Positions 27,501 to 35,619 of a stretch of 64,000 bases of DNA are shown in pieces; the first letter of the stretch is position 1; each line of letters opens with the position of its first letter. The notes under the pieces are model-generated. The model had not been told where the DNA came from. It did no database searches and saw nothing but the letters and a program-made list of their open reading frames with translations. Position numbers and translations under genes: made by a program. Location: positions 1 to 64,000 of the forward strand of contig CAWZYM010000483.1 in NCBI GenBank assembly GCA_963966185.1, given 5' to 3'. This DNA comes from Rhabditoides inermis. Lineage: Eukaryota > Nematoda > Chromadorea > Rhabditida > Rhabditidae.

Positions 27501-30500
27501 AACAGCCACCATCAGGTATTGTGAGAAGGTGTGGAATTGCGAAACCGGACTGGTCGTCTGAACGCTAACTTTTGCCGCTGCCCCGCCGCCGCCGCCTGCG
27601 AACCTTGACCGCAAGAGACCAGCTGCTCGATCGATTTCGGGTGCCATATCCACCAACTCACGTAGGTGTGCTGACGTACGATCTACTGCATTCGTAATCT
27701 CTGCGTGCTTGTCGGGATCGAGCTCTTCCAAGTTGATGAAGCGCCGTATCACACCGGAGGTATCCACTTCACGCGAAATCATTGTACCCATACGGGCCAT
27801 TTCACTTGAAAGGACTTCCTGGAGGGCCAGAGGATTAGTCTCTATCAGATTGGTAAGAGCGTCTGTGTCCATGCCCGTATCTGGTAGAACAGGCTTATAA
27901 ATCCGGATATTTTTTCCCGATTTGAGAGGCGTAGCGGATGAGAATGTGACGAAACCACCAAGTGATTGCACACCATCAACGAGCCGTTCAATCATCTCGC
28001 CGGTATTAGAAAGCTCACCAGCAGCTTTGTGAACCTCGTCGAGTATCAATACGGGTGCAAGTCCGGTCTTTGCATGGGCTGTCGCCCAGTTAAGGATAGC
28101 TTCGACTTTCCATTTACCGGCAGCCGTTTGAACCTGGCTGTAAGTCGACAAAATTAAGTTTGAATCAGGAGGTAAGCCATCCTTCTTCGCTGACTTATTG
28201 TCCCCCACCCTATAAAGGACCGCATCATTTTTATCTTTGATGATCGCGTCCTGCGACTGGTTGAAGATATAAGGCTTCAACATACCGGACTGCTTCATCT
28301 CAAGAGGCGTGCGATTATAACAATCACTCAGATCGCGGGCGACGAAATCAGTAAAAAGGTTTGGTTGCTCCGTCCAGAAAATGACAGGCCGTCCCTCCTT
28401 AAAGGCAGACATCGCCTGCATAGCGATTTCTCTCCCTTTACCGACACCCATGTAGTCTGCAAAAAGAAAGCCACGACCTTCCTCTTTTCGAGCAAAGGCT
28501 AATGCAGAGGCGTCAATCTGCTCTGGCGAGAAGCGCTCGCCCAAATCGGACACCTTTAAACCGAGATTCCGAGCAACATATTCATCAATATCACCATGCT
28601 TGGCTTGAACATCGATGAGGGCTCGATAGGTCAACCCTTGAAGTGATTTCTGTATCCTCGTCTGGGCTTCGCCTACGTTTGAAAATGCTTCATATGGGCG
28701 AACAAAAAGGTCTTCCTCGGTATCATCAATCAACGTCAGAGCGCTGGCTGGTATTTCGGAAACTTGGTTAGGACTCACAGTTTCCGGTTCGACATCCGTT
28801 TTAATATCTTCATCAGCGCTATTTATCTGCTGATTTTGCCCAACACTGCTTGGGTTGCGGCCACCTCCGCCATTCCGCCTTGTTGGTTGAGAAGCACCGG
28901 CAGCAGAACGTGAATCTTCTGGGGCTGGGGCTGGGGCAGATGGGCTGGTATCGGTTTCGGCGTGTGTCTGTGGAGGAGATTCCACTTTTGGCAAGCCATT
29001 TGAAAGGCGGAATGCTGGTTCTACTTCTGAAAGTCCCGTAAGCCTTAACATATTAGCACGAGTTTCATCCGCCCATGCATAGAGCTCATCGTGCGATACC
29101 AAAAGCGGTAAGCTTTCCACCTCATTGTCACGGATTTCAGCGGCGCTAAGTGGGCTATCGCGCATAGGCCCAACAGCATACAAAAGAACAGGAAACTCTG
29201 TCCCCATTTTTCTGTATAAGCGCCCATCCACACAGGCCGAGCCGGCTATGTGATAGGTTTGACGAAGGTAATTATCCCAAAAACGTCGAGCGCCATCCAA
29301 TGCTCCATTTGTGATCATGTCGCCGGGAAGAACCAAAAATGCGCGACCTTCTTTCGCATCCAGCTTTTGCAAACTTTCATAGGCAATCAGATGGTCCAGA
29401 CGCCGCAATGTCATTTTTGAGCCTAAGCGGTCCCGAACGACCAGCGGACGCTCAAGATTCTCGAAAGGAGGATTGCTTACAAGTAGCTGAAAATCAGCAT
29501 CTAATTCTTTCAAGGAGGTAAGGCAGTCACCAGTTATAATGCGATTGCCATCTTGCCTAAACAGGGTGTTGGCTCGATTTGAACGTGCTGTGTCCATCTC
29601 GATACCGGTGACCGAAAGATCACGGCCAACAAATGAAGAAACAAGGACGCCATTGCCTACGGTTGGTTCAAGCAGCTTGTCACCACTTTGAGGCAGCACA
29701 CACTCGTAAGCTATGCGGGAGATAGGAAAAGGCGTAGAATACTGTTGCAAACGCATGCGAACACCGTTGCGTTCTTTATGCGCTGCCATCTTGGCATCAA
29801 TCTTGAGAGCAAATTCGCGAGGATCCACACCACGCTGTGCTGAAGGAGAAACCAGCGATGCGAGTTCGGCTTCGATTTCTTCTTGAAAGTCGATAAGCCG
29901 AAAGCCGATATTCTCTGCAAGATGTGGTGCGTGGGCCAGAATATCGCGATGAAGCTTATCTATTGATCGGCCATTGAACTGCCTTCCACTGGCGATCATG
30001 ATAGCCGCAGCGCGTGCGCATCCCCTGAAACTTTCAGGCGTGTGTCCTCTCAAGAAACTTTCAGGCCTAACATCACCCTTCCGCTGCAATTCATTACCAG
30101 AAGACGTGGTTTCCCATTCAGCGTGCCATTGCCCGCGCTGAAGCAAGGTTCGCCCCAGAACGCCATCATACACGTCTTGACCATAGCGATTGCTCCCAAC
30201 CACTCGTGGAGTGATTGTTTCCAGGCTTATATCAAGATCGTTTAGTGCCCGTTCTTGCAGCTTCCGGAGAACAGAAACAGAAGTGATGTCATGCAAAAAT
30301 TGAGGATTTTGAAGGCGGTGTTCTGGTACGCCTATTGCGGCCCATTGTCGTCGTGAGAGAATGACGCCTGGCGGCAGGAATGTGACATACCCATTTCCAA
30401 GAGCACCTTCTCTAATAAAAGCATGCCCCGATCGGTCCAGAACTTGCCGAAGGCGCCTCATCCTCGGATCCATACGATCTTCAAAATAGAAGAAGGCAGT

Positions 30501-30605
30501 GTTTTTATTAATACCTGATAGGCGCGACGAAAGTATCGCCCCGCCTAGTCCCTCCATCTTGTAATCTGGTAAGAAGATAGAGAGGGCTCGGTTTTTAATA
30601 GCCAT
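24495..30605 (-). CDS. Giant N6-adenine methyltransferase / strawberry-notch helicase, DarB-like
   Basis: The N-terminal 500 residues contain a methyltransferase domain with SAM motif EPTVGNG at about 313-319 and catalytic NPPF at 378-381. A proline/glycine-rich linker (550-600) leads to a superfamily 2 helicase core with a Walker A-like MGVGKGRE at 719-726, DEVHKA at 856-861 and SSATPLK at 889-895. A strawberry-notch-type second helicase domain follows (SAATGISMHA and VNGRTQRYGQ). The last 600 residues are of unknown fold. The layout resembles DarB of phage P1, which enters with phage DNA and protects it from restriction. On this element it may protect transferred DNA or aid its establishment; that is inference. 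Confidence 0.82.
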   Translation of the reverse strand: MAIKNRALSIFLPDYKMEGLGGAILSSRLSGINKNTAFFYFEDRMDPRMRRLRQVLDRSGHAFIREGALGNGYVTFLPPGVILSRRQWAAIGVPEHRLQNPQFLHDITSVSVLRKLQERALNDLDISLETITPRVVGSNRYGQDVYDGVLGRTLLQRGQWHAEWETTSSGNELQRKGDVRPESFLRGHTPESFRGCARAAAIMIASGRQFNGRSIDKLHRDILAHAPHLAENIGFRLIDFQEEIEAELASLVSPSAQRGVDPREFALKIDAKMAAHKERNGVRMRLQQYSTPFPISRIAYECVLPQSGDKLLEPTVGNGVLVSSFVGRDLSVTGIEMDTARSNRANTLFRQDGNRIITGDCLTSLKELDADFQLLVSNPPFENLERPLVVRDRLGSKMTLRRLDHLIAYESLQKLDAKEGRAFLVLPGDMITNGALDGARRFWDNYLRQTYHIAGSACVDGRLYRKMGTEFPVLLYAVGPMRDSPLSAAEIRDNEVESLPLLVSHDELYAWADETRANMLRLTGLSEVEPAFRLSNGLPKVESPPQTHAETDTSPSAPAPAPEDSRSAAGASQPTRRNGGGGRNPSSVGQNQQINSADEDIKTDVEPETVSPNQVSEIPASALTLIDDTEEDLFVRPYEAFSNVGEAQTRIQKSLQGLTYRALIDVQAKHGDIDEYVARNLGLKVSDLGERFSPEQIDASALAFARKEEGRGFLFADYMGVGKGREIAMQAMSAFKEGRPVIFWTEQPNLFTDFVARDLSDCYNRTPLEMKQSGMLKPYIFNQSQDAIIKDKNDAVLYRVGDNKSAKKDGLPPDSNLILSTYSQVQTAAGKWKVEAILNWATAHAKTGLAPVLILDEVHKAAGELSNTGEMIERLVDGVQSLGGFVTFSSATPLKSGKNIRIYKPVLPDTGMDTDALTNLIETNPLALQEVLSSEMARMGTMISREVDTSGVIRRFINLEELDPDKHAEITNAVDRTSAHLRELVDMAPEIDRAAGLLRSRFAGGGGGAAAKVSVQTTSPVSQFHTFSQYLMVAVKSAYDAELILDAIAAGRKPVVVVENTGRAILDRLAARIGEDLMIDGKAKRVVSRLPNIGDVLIENASKLLDIKITDPMGNETEIRLTEYEPWLEDFILSVQQSQLHLLTLDPIDKIKVLAQEHDLTVGEITKRSLEAEPLPDGRFAIVNRSIPDKREIVQDFNNGDVDIVVMNRSAATGISMHASPSVGVDLRPRRMIKLQLQSEITAETQVNGRTQRYGQVHDSEYDIPMSGYAADDRLCQLFNRKNRSLSATSTATRENRNNIDEAADLMNPVGEQSVRQYLNENPHISQQLGLPIPNQSDGNVEGYARKLMGRLVCLPIKTQEAVLSEIDGIFKMNIEALDARGLNPLRLNQHDWKATVVPVSTLIAGDDKSDSMGKRPLNLVRLTYNEAVQPLTFESVLDNVDRGQRLLVDDVLSRYQSPAEGVGELLDQKGEPLWSSPIFDRTMNRRSEDRSLGLEEISAEEASAIWNRRNYIDFAKASVNEKRVLRATGYAEFLNQQLPFLEPGNFVQLDARLFPSLTDTRIMMQMSKELDADISRVPALISKVTYKADDPLNLNGWKLDLAIPGETFTRSTTLSSPYGVLADMSDDERISAGLTTGPEWHRIPVMGLKGEFLGNHHRGVTTDPYTFTEIHRNHLTSLDVGEILSQSDPAPRTMSIRDDRFKEFIKFSFDDAPAGQVARERYALDGNMFQAVKISQGKTKLGEKAIYTTSSGEVRHGVILRSNGMKDVIGTLQASVAAMSVALDIKNEKALSNYLSVYQTMFDGVRQDYHYFHYGELSESLKNRLVPLISACLTGGLKVEGIESYVEENLTSIVNELRTRMESKSISEVFVGSDVFSEVGGDHARTTTTSHACTYKEGRQSIALKSHLSVSGIAPHASAIADNDAHLIFAENQAVLLFNKKSDYWASEGQSIKLLEQSTNNLGRGARLTKGVLGAKVSIDEIATPLFKLASDRNSSIMARGPVSNMQAVFRKHLSIAQTYILQNETELTQEFRHG

Positions 30606-30621
30606 GCCCCTTACTCCTTAA

Positions 30622-31956
30622 TCAGAAATTCGGTGCTGAATCACTGAAGTCTAATTCTTCATCATCATCCAAATCGGTAGATGCTTCTGCAGGGACAGGT
30701 TTACTTTTCGCAGAAGTGGATGGATTGCTGGTTTCAAGCTGGCCCAATTTAGGAGCTTGCTCAATCTCATCATGCGTATTCATGAAGGCATCGTGCCCCA
30801 CAGCAGACAGGTCGTAACGCGTAAAATAATCGCTATCCTTCGCGGGAACCCGGTCATCGGTGAATACTGCCTTGACGACAGGCGGCACAACCTCTCCTGT
30901 CTCGTTTGAAATGTAACGTAGACCTAAAACGCCATGAACAAATCCCCGATCTGTCAGGCCCTGCTCTTGCGTCTTGGCTTCAACAATCCCGTTATCAGTC
31001 CTCTTCTGCCCCAAGATGGCATCGACAGTGTAACGCGAGGGTTGAAGGGTTGCACCGGGAATAAATGTTGCCGGTATCTGACCAGATTTTACCCCATCAT
31101 AGAGGCTGCGCAGATTATCCATCGTATCTTCCTGGGCATTGGAAAGATTGATGTTCAGCTTCTCGAAATCTACACCAGCCTTTGCTGCAATGGCGGCAGC
31201 CGCGACCGCTTCGGTTGTCCGGGTGAATTCTCCAGCTAGTGCTTGCTCGATACCTTTGGAAGTCTCGTACCCATCTTCTGTTTTGATCTGTTTAGGACGA
31301 AGGGCATACGTGGCCGTCTCGCCATCTAGCTGAACGGTGACGGCAATATTAGTGCGTAACTCAGCGCCTGTATCACCAAGTTTACCGCTGAGCATTCTGT
31401 TGAAATCATCGATTGAAACATCGTTGCTCGATACAGCTTGGTCTGTCATCAACGCCTGAATAAAAGCAGTCTTGAAATCCTTGCCTGTTTTATCTTTGGC
31501 GATCGTGGTTCGTATTTCGAATGCGGCCATAAGCGCGACTTCTTTTTCGGGGTCAGTCACAACCGCATTCGGCCAGCGTCCATACAACTCACCGGTTTCC
31601 ATATCAGGTCGAACATTAGATATGGATATTACTCCGCCCACAGGCACGGCTTTGTTGCCGCGTGCGGCACCCAGTTGAGCCATCGTGGTGCGCTTCTCAA
31701 TCTGCTTTTCAGCCTTCTCAACCCGAACAGACATTTCCTGCTTCGGATTCATATAAAGGCGCGCAAATTGTTCGGCATCTGCCAGGCGAATTGTTACTTC
31801 CTTGCCGTCTTTAAGATTAATGCCCTGCACAGCATAGGCACGTTTACTGTCATCACGTAGGTAGTCTTCTACGCGGACATGCACGTTTGCAAGGTTGGCT
31901 GATTGCGTATCTGCCTTCGGCTTACGACGAAAATCTTGTACAGATAAAGACGACAT
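30622..31956 (-). CDS. Hypothetical protein with SSB-like acidic C-terminus (444 aa)
   Basis: I recognise no domain. The protein is soluble with mixed alpha/beta character, and has a very acidic C-terminal tail ending in DDDEELDFSDSAPNF. That tail resembles the tips of SSB and other single-strand binding proteins, which are acidic and end in a hydrophobic residue. It lies 17 bases upstream of the giant methyltransferase/helicase gene and is probably co-transcribed with it. An unusual set of interleaved inverted repeats lies 36-68 bases upstream of its start. A DNA-processing role is inference. Confidence 0.65.
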   Translation of the reverse strand: MSSLSVQDFRRKPKADTQSANLANVHVRVEDYLRDDSKRAYAVQGINLKDGKEVTIRLADAEQFARLYMNPKQEMSVRVEKAEKQIEKRTTMAQLGAARGNKAVPVGGVISISNVRPDMETGELYGRWPNAVVTDPEKEVALMAAFEIRTTIAKDKTGKDFKTAFIQALMTDQAVSSNDVSIDDFNRMLSGKLGDTGAELRTNIAVTVQLDGETATYALRPKQIKTEDGYETSKGIEQALAGEFTRTTEAVAAAAIAAKAGVDFEKLNINLSNAQEDTMDNLRSLYDGVKSGQIPATFIPGATLQPSRYTVDAILGQKRTDNGIVEAKTQEQGLTDRGFVHGVLGLRYISNETGEVVPPVVKAVFTDDRVPAKDSDYFTRYDLSAVGHDAFMNTHDEIEQAPKLGQLETSNPSTSAKSKPVPAEASTDLDDDEELDFSDSAPNF

Positions 31957-31992
31957 AACAGTACCTTTCTATAATCGAGCTCACAAAATAAA

Positions 31993-32025
31993 TGTCCGTA
32001 TGTCGTTAAAACGGACACTTAACGA
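31993..32025 (-). promoter_or_regulatory. Interleaved inverted repeats (pseudoknot-capable) upstream of the 444-aa gene
   Basis: Four 7-base elements are arranged A-B-A'-B': TGTCCGT (31993-31999), TCGTTAA (32003-32009), ACGGACA (32011-32017) and TTAACGA (32019-32025). A pairs perfectly with A' and B with B'. On the transcribed minus strand the connecting loops are 1, 1 and 3 bases, compatible with an H-type pseudoknot. On DNA they could be two overlapping operators. The set ends 36 bases before the start codon. Confidence 0.6.
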
Positions 32026-32082
32026 TATTCTCTAAATCGACAAACGTGTCAATAGCAATCAAATCGCTTTCTTACGTGCAAA

Positions 32083-33006
32083 TTATATTGCTGGCTCGGT
32101 AAATTCCTCAACATCATAGTCATCATTATCGACAGGGAGAGATTTCAACAGTTGAGATTTTCCAGTTTGACTATTTTGACTAGCATTTTTTTCGTCGGAT
32201 GGTTTTTTTGCACCGTTTACATCATCATCAACCTGAATGGTGGTTTCTTCGCTAACGGCTTCGATATTTTTCTTAATGCTGTTTAGCACCTCGTCCCGGA
32301 CTTCTGCTGGCGGTTCATACCCAATCACTTCGATCCCAGCTACGGTGGCCATAGCCCACGCCCGAAGTTTAAAATCATCACTTCCGGTAAGCTCTATCCG
32401 CCCATCCCAGTCATCAGCTGCCTTTTGCAGTAAGGCACCTATTCCATCATCATCGATAGGGCCGAAAAGAAACACTTCGTCACCCCGATCAAGAATGTGG
32501 GTTTTGTCATTAATTTCTATCCAAGCACCTTGTGGTGAAGGGCTGACGTTTTGATATTGGCGTGCTTTCCACGCTGCGACGAGCAGTTCACATTCGGATC
32601 GAGAAAGTGGGCTTAATTTTTTGACCCCTCCTGGCTTTCTCACCAGTTCCCATCCTTTTGCTGCGCTCTCATCAACAGCGTATGCCTCATTCTCCGCGAG
32701 AGAGCGAAGAAATTCACCAGATCGGACTGTGAAGTCGCCTATTGCTTTAATGATTGATTTTTTACGATCAACTTTCACTTGGCTCCCACTGTGAAAATGA
32801 ACACGGGCTACGTCATCATTGTGCTCTATGTTTGCGATATCGTCGGCATAATTGTCGGCATCGAGCGTTGGAAAAACGCCCTTCAGGATGCGAATTTTTT
32901 CTTCTCGTGTTTGGCTTGAGCTTGGTTGCTCATCCGTGCGTTTGTTTTCATTCCCGTTTGTGCTGTTGCTCTTAGGGCGGCTAATCCCCCCGGAAACCTT
33001 CACCAT
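32083..33006 (-). CDS. LPD7-domain protein
   Basis: Between about residues 155 and 240 the protein matches the LPD7 pattern: DRGDEVFLFGPIDDDGIGAL, then WDGRIELTGSDDFKLRAWA. That domain is found at the ends of relaxases and other large polyvalent proteins of mobile elements. The N-terminus is polar and low-complexity, and the C-terminus is acidic (DNDDYDVEEF). No relaxase domain is present. The stop of the 173-aa gene upstream overlaps its start. It may be an accessory DNA-processing protein, by analogy. Confidence 0.65.
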   Translation of the reverse strand: MVKVSGGISRPKSNSTNGNENKRTDEQPSSSQTREEKIRILKGVFPTLDADNYADDIANIEHNDDVARVHFHSGSQVKVDRKKSIIKAIGDFTVRSGEFLRSLAENEAYAVDESAAKGWELVRKPGGVKKLSPLSRSECELLVAAWKARQYQNVSPSPQGAWIEINDKTHILDRGDEVFLFGPIDDDGIGALLQKAADDWDGRIELTGSDDFKLRAWAMATVAGIEVIGYEPPAEVRDEVLNSIKKNIEAVSEETTIQVDDDVNGAKKPSDEKNASQNSQTGKSQLLKSLPVDNDDYDVEEFTEPAI

Positions 33007-33521
33007 TGTCCTTCTCCTTGCTCAGCGATACGCTTCATGACGAGATCGTGGGTTCTGCGCATAAATGGTACGGAAGTCAGATAGGACTTTGTTGCCGCCA
33101 AAACGTGAAGATTGAACAGATGGTTTTGTTCGTAGCCGCCTTGGGTGGTTATGTCCGACAACGATAGACCAAAAAAGCTATCTGGCTCTATTTTGATGGA
33201 TGTTTTAATAAAGCCCTTGCCGCTTGGAGATAGCAAATCACTATAACTCTCTGCGGCTATGGCAAACAAAGGCAGTGTGAAATACTCAGAAAGCCAAAGT
33301 GGAGAAACACCTTTATCGGTATGAAGCTTCACTTCCGATTTTACGTACTCATCTTCCGCGCTGTCTCCCCCCACAAACCGCAAGATTAAGCGTGTAACCT
33401 CGTCTTGCGACTGTTTGATACTTTTACCTTTTCGTGAAAGACTGCCAAAATGTTGCCTCAACATCATTTCAACGGCAATCATCAGGTCATATTTTCGCGA
33501 ACTCTCCTCCGGCGCTACCAT
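33000..33521 (-). CDS. Hypothetical protein in the icmT operon (173 aa)
   Basis: No signal peptide or membrane segment is visible. The protein appears alpha-rich with a central hydrophobic strand-helix section (WLSEYFTLPLFAIAAESY). It overlaps icmT/traK upstream and the LPD7 gene downstream by a few bases each, so it is tightly embedded in the transfer operon. Its position resembles that of traL in IncI plasmids, but sequence does not support a name. Confidence 0.65.
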   Translation of the reverse strand: MVAPEESSRKYDLMIAVEMMLRQHFGSLSRKGKSIKQSQDEVTRLILRFVGGDSAEDEYVKSEVKLHTDKGVSPLWLSEYFTLPLFAIAAESYSDLLSPSGKGFIKTSIKIEPDSFFGLSLSDITTQGGYEQNHLFNLHVLAATKSYLTSVPFMRRTHDLVMKRIAEQGEGQW

Positions 33522-33775
33522 TCACGCACCTTCCAATGAAAGCGCAGCACATATTTGCACCATAGGAGATTGAAGAATTCGAGTGGTCCGAGACTTTTGC
33601 GGTAGTACGCAATAATCAAGTATCCAAGATACGCCAGGCCGAGAATAAAGGTTCCCCAAAAGAGCCATCTTACTCCGCCTGCCAGAGACCCTAACCAAAT
33701 TGGAATAAAGAGGAGAAACGATGGATGCACACCAAAAAAGAGAGGGGTAAGTTTAGACCACCGATAATCAATCAT
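33515..33775 (-). CDS. icmT: IcmT/TraK-like small inner-membrane protein
   Basis: The 86 residues match IcmT of Legionella in length and layout: a short N-terminus (WSKLTPLFFGVHPS), two hydrophobic segments between about residues 18 and 58, and a tryptophan-containing basic end (LRFHWKVREW). The homologue in IncI plasmids is TraK. IcmT is a small inner-membrane protein of type IVB systems. It lies two genes downstream of dotB with start-stop overlaps on both sides, as traJ-traK do in IncI. Confidence 0.75.
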   Translation of the reverse strand: MIDYRWSKLTPLFFGVHPSFLLFIPIWLGSLAGGVRWLFWGTFILGLAYLGYLIIAYYRKSLGPLEFFNLLWCKYVLRFHWKVREW

Positions 33776-34401
33776 GCTTTACCCTTCCACGATTTACGGT
33801 AACGCCCCACATCAAGGTGAGTGAAACCTTTATACTGTCCTACTCCCGCCGCACCTAACTGACGACCCGCTTGAGCAACAACGGAAGGCTCAACCCCATC
33901 GACTGCAAAGTCGATAGCTCGCCCGACGACATGCTCAGAGAGAGGGGCTGCTCCTTCAATTTTGTTATTGTGCGCTCGTGTTCGAAAGCCACTCGTCATA
34001 ATAATCGGGATAGGCTTGCCAGCCATCGTAGAGAGCGCCACTTGCGTGCGAGAGACTAGATCGAATAGTCCAAGGCTGATGGTCACTGCTTCACCGCGGT
34101 CATTTATATCGCGCCAAAAATAAGACAACATGAGGCACTGTTGCGGGATAACCGCCAACCCTTGAGTAGCGTCTCTATAGATGGAAATAATCTCTTCGCC
34201 AGTTGGTCGCCGGATCCACAAGCGATCAAAGCCGACAGGCTGGTTTCTCAGCGCATTCTCCGCGTAGTTGCGAGAACCGGTAATGGCCTTATTAATCTCG
34301 TCTGTTTGTTTCGGGTTCGCGAATGCTGCTTCACCAGAATGAAAGCTTGTCGCCGCAAAAGAGGCCGCACCGATCAACAAAGAGCGACGAGATATTGTCA
34401 T
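33772..34401 (-). CDS. Tat-exported M15-type peptidase (YcbK/DUF882-like)
   Basis: The N-terminus SRRSLLIGAASFAA is a twin-arginine signal. The C-terminal domain has the zinc-site pattern of D-Ala-D-Ala-type M15 peptidases: SGFRTRAHN, SEHVVGRAIDF and THLDVG. Such enzymes trim peptidoglycan cross-links. It lies between dotB and icmT with overlapping stops and starts. A role in opening or remodelling the wall at the transfer channel is a fair inference, alongside the transglycosylase/M23 protein at 4.5-6 kb. Confidence 0.82.
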   Translation of the reverse strand: MTISRRSLLIGAASFAATSFHSGEAAFANPKQTDEINKAITGSRNYAENALRNQPVGFDRLWIRRPTGEEIISIYRDATQGLAVIPQQCLMLSYFWRDINDRGEAVTISLGLFDLVSRTQVALSTMAGKPIPIIMTSGFRTRAHNNKIEGAAPLSEHVVGRAIDFAVDGVEPSVVAQAGRQLGAAGVGQYKGFTHLDVGRYRKSWKGKA

Positions 34402-35612
34402 GCTGCAAGATCCTTTTCAGACAGCCCCCTATGCCCGAAATCACGTAAGGTTCTTAGTGCGGTTTCAGAAGAAATGAGCCCTTCTGCCCACTTTTTCTTT
34501 ACCGTTGTCATCATAGGTCGCGCATTGCGGCCAAGCTCTCCGCTGTTCATGAATTCGCGAATAACCCGGTCATGACGCTCGTATCCTACTTCTTCAAGCT
34601 TACGCCTTACGTCATTGTTGATTGACAGCCACTCCCGTAGGCAAATGTGCTTATTCTCTTCACCTTTCATGGGAACAATCCGCTGAGCGACAATCAAATT
34701 AGTGGTCGCTATTTGGCTATAGAAGGCTTGTGTCTGCTGTTCCGGTGGGAACTTTTCACAAAGTCGCTTGAATGTTTGCTCAACACTATTGGCGTGGGTA
34801 GTGCTTAAGATCGGATGACCATTATTTGCTGCTTCGGCAGCTGCTACGATGGTTTCTCGGTCACGTAGCTCCCCTACCAAAATCAAACAGGGCTTACGTC
34901 GCAGCGAATTACGTGTGCCACTTTCAAAAGTCCGAAGGTTAAACGGAATTTCCGATTGAGAGACGATACAGCACGTAGTGGGTACGGTGTCATAGGTAAA
35001 TTCGACAGGAGACTCATATGTGAGTAGGTTCCCTTGAATTGAAGTCTTTCCCTCAATTATATGAACCAATATAGCGGCAATCGAATTTGTCTTGCCTGAT
35101 CCGGTAGCGCCAACGAATAAAACAGCCCCTGGCCCCGCATCCATGTTATCAATAATCTCTTCTTCAAGCTGCACTTGCTCAACAGTCGGTGGCCGAGAAG
35201 GAATGTATCTAAGGGACGCTTGATAGCCGAGGTCTCCCTCGAAATGGTTTGCTGTGATGTTCAGACGAAAACGGTGTCGAACTGGATAGCCAGCCTCATC
35301 CACTAATTCACGATCATGAATAGTGAATGCGGAGTCATAATCAGAGCCGCCTTGCAACTGCGCTACGATGGAATCCTGATTGGTCATCCATCTCATCACA
35401 TTTTCCATAGTGGCTTTTTTTAATGGATACGTGATCGCTGTTAGCGCATTATGGAAACCCATCATCACTGGGTAGCCGGTCTGAATATGTAGATCAGTCA
35501 ATGGATGACGGACTGCAAAATTGAATAGGGCGAGCAAATCTTCTTTCGTCTCTAGCCGGATACCTGAATTCAGCGTTGGGCCTCGCCATAGGCCATAATG
35601 GTTATCTGACAT
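34398..35612 (-). CDS. dotB: DotB/TraJ-like secretion ATPase
   Basis: This is a PilT/VirB11-type hexameric ATPase of 404 residues. Walker A GATGSGKT lies at 168-175, an Asp-box-like section follows, the Walker B region LILVGELRDRET is near 243-254 and the His box STTHAN near 270-275. These motifs and the length fit DotB of Legionella and TraJ of IncI plasmids. It drives substrate transfer together with DotO and DotL. It lies between dotC and the M15 peptidase gene in one operon. Confidence 0.93.
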   Translation of the reverse strand: MSDNHYGLWRGPTLNSGIRLETKEDLLALFNFAVRHPLTDLHIQTGYPVMMGFHNALTAITYPLKKATMENVMRWMTNQDSIVAQLQGGSDYDSAFTIHDRELVDEAGYPVRHRFRLNITANHFEGDLGYQASLRYIPSRPPTVEQVQLEEEIIDNMDAGPGAVLFVGATGSGKTNSIAAILVHIIEGKTSIQGNLLTYESPVEFTYDTVPTTCCIVSQSEIPFNLRTFESGTRNSLRRKPCLILVGELRDRETIVAAAEAANNGHPILSTTHANSVEQTFKRLCEKFPPEQQTQAFYSQIATTNLIVAQRIVPMKGEENKHICLREWLSINNDVRRKLEEVGYERHDRVIREFMNSGELGRNARPMMTTVKKKWAEGLISSETALRTLRDFGHRGLSEKDLAA

Positions 35613-35619
35613 CTTCTAA

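Noticed and set aside
32083..33006. LPD7 protein as the missing relaxase
   Set aside because: Only the accessory LPD7 part is present; no catalytic tyrosine with a three-histidine motif could be found.
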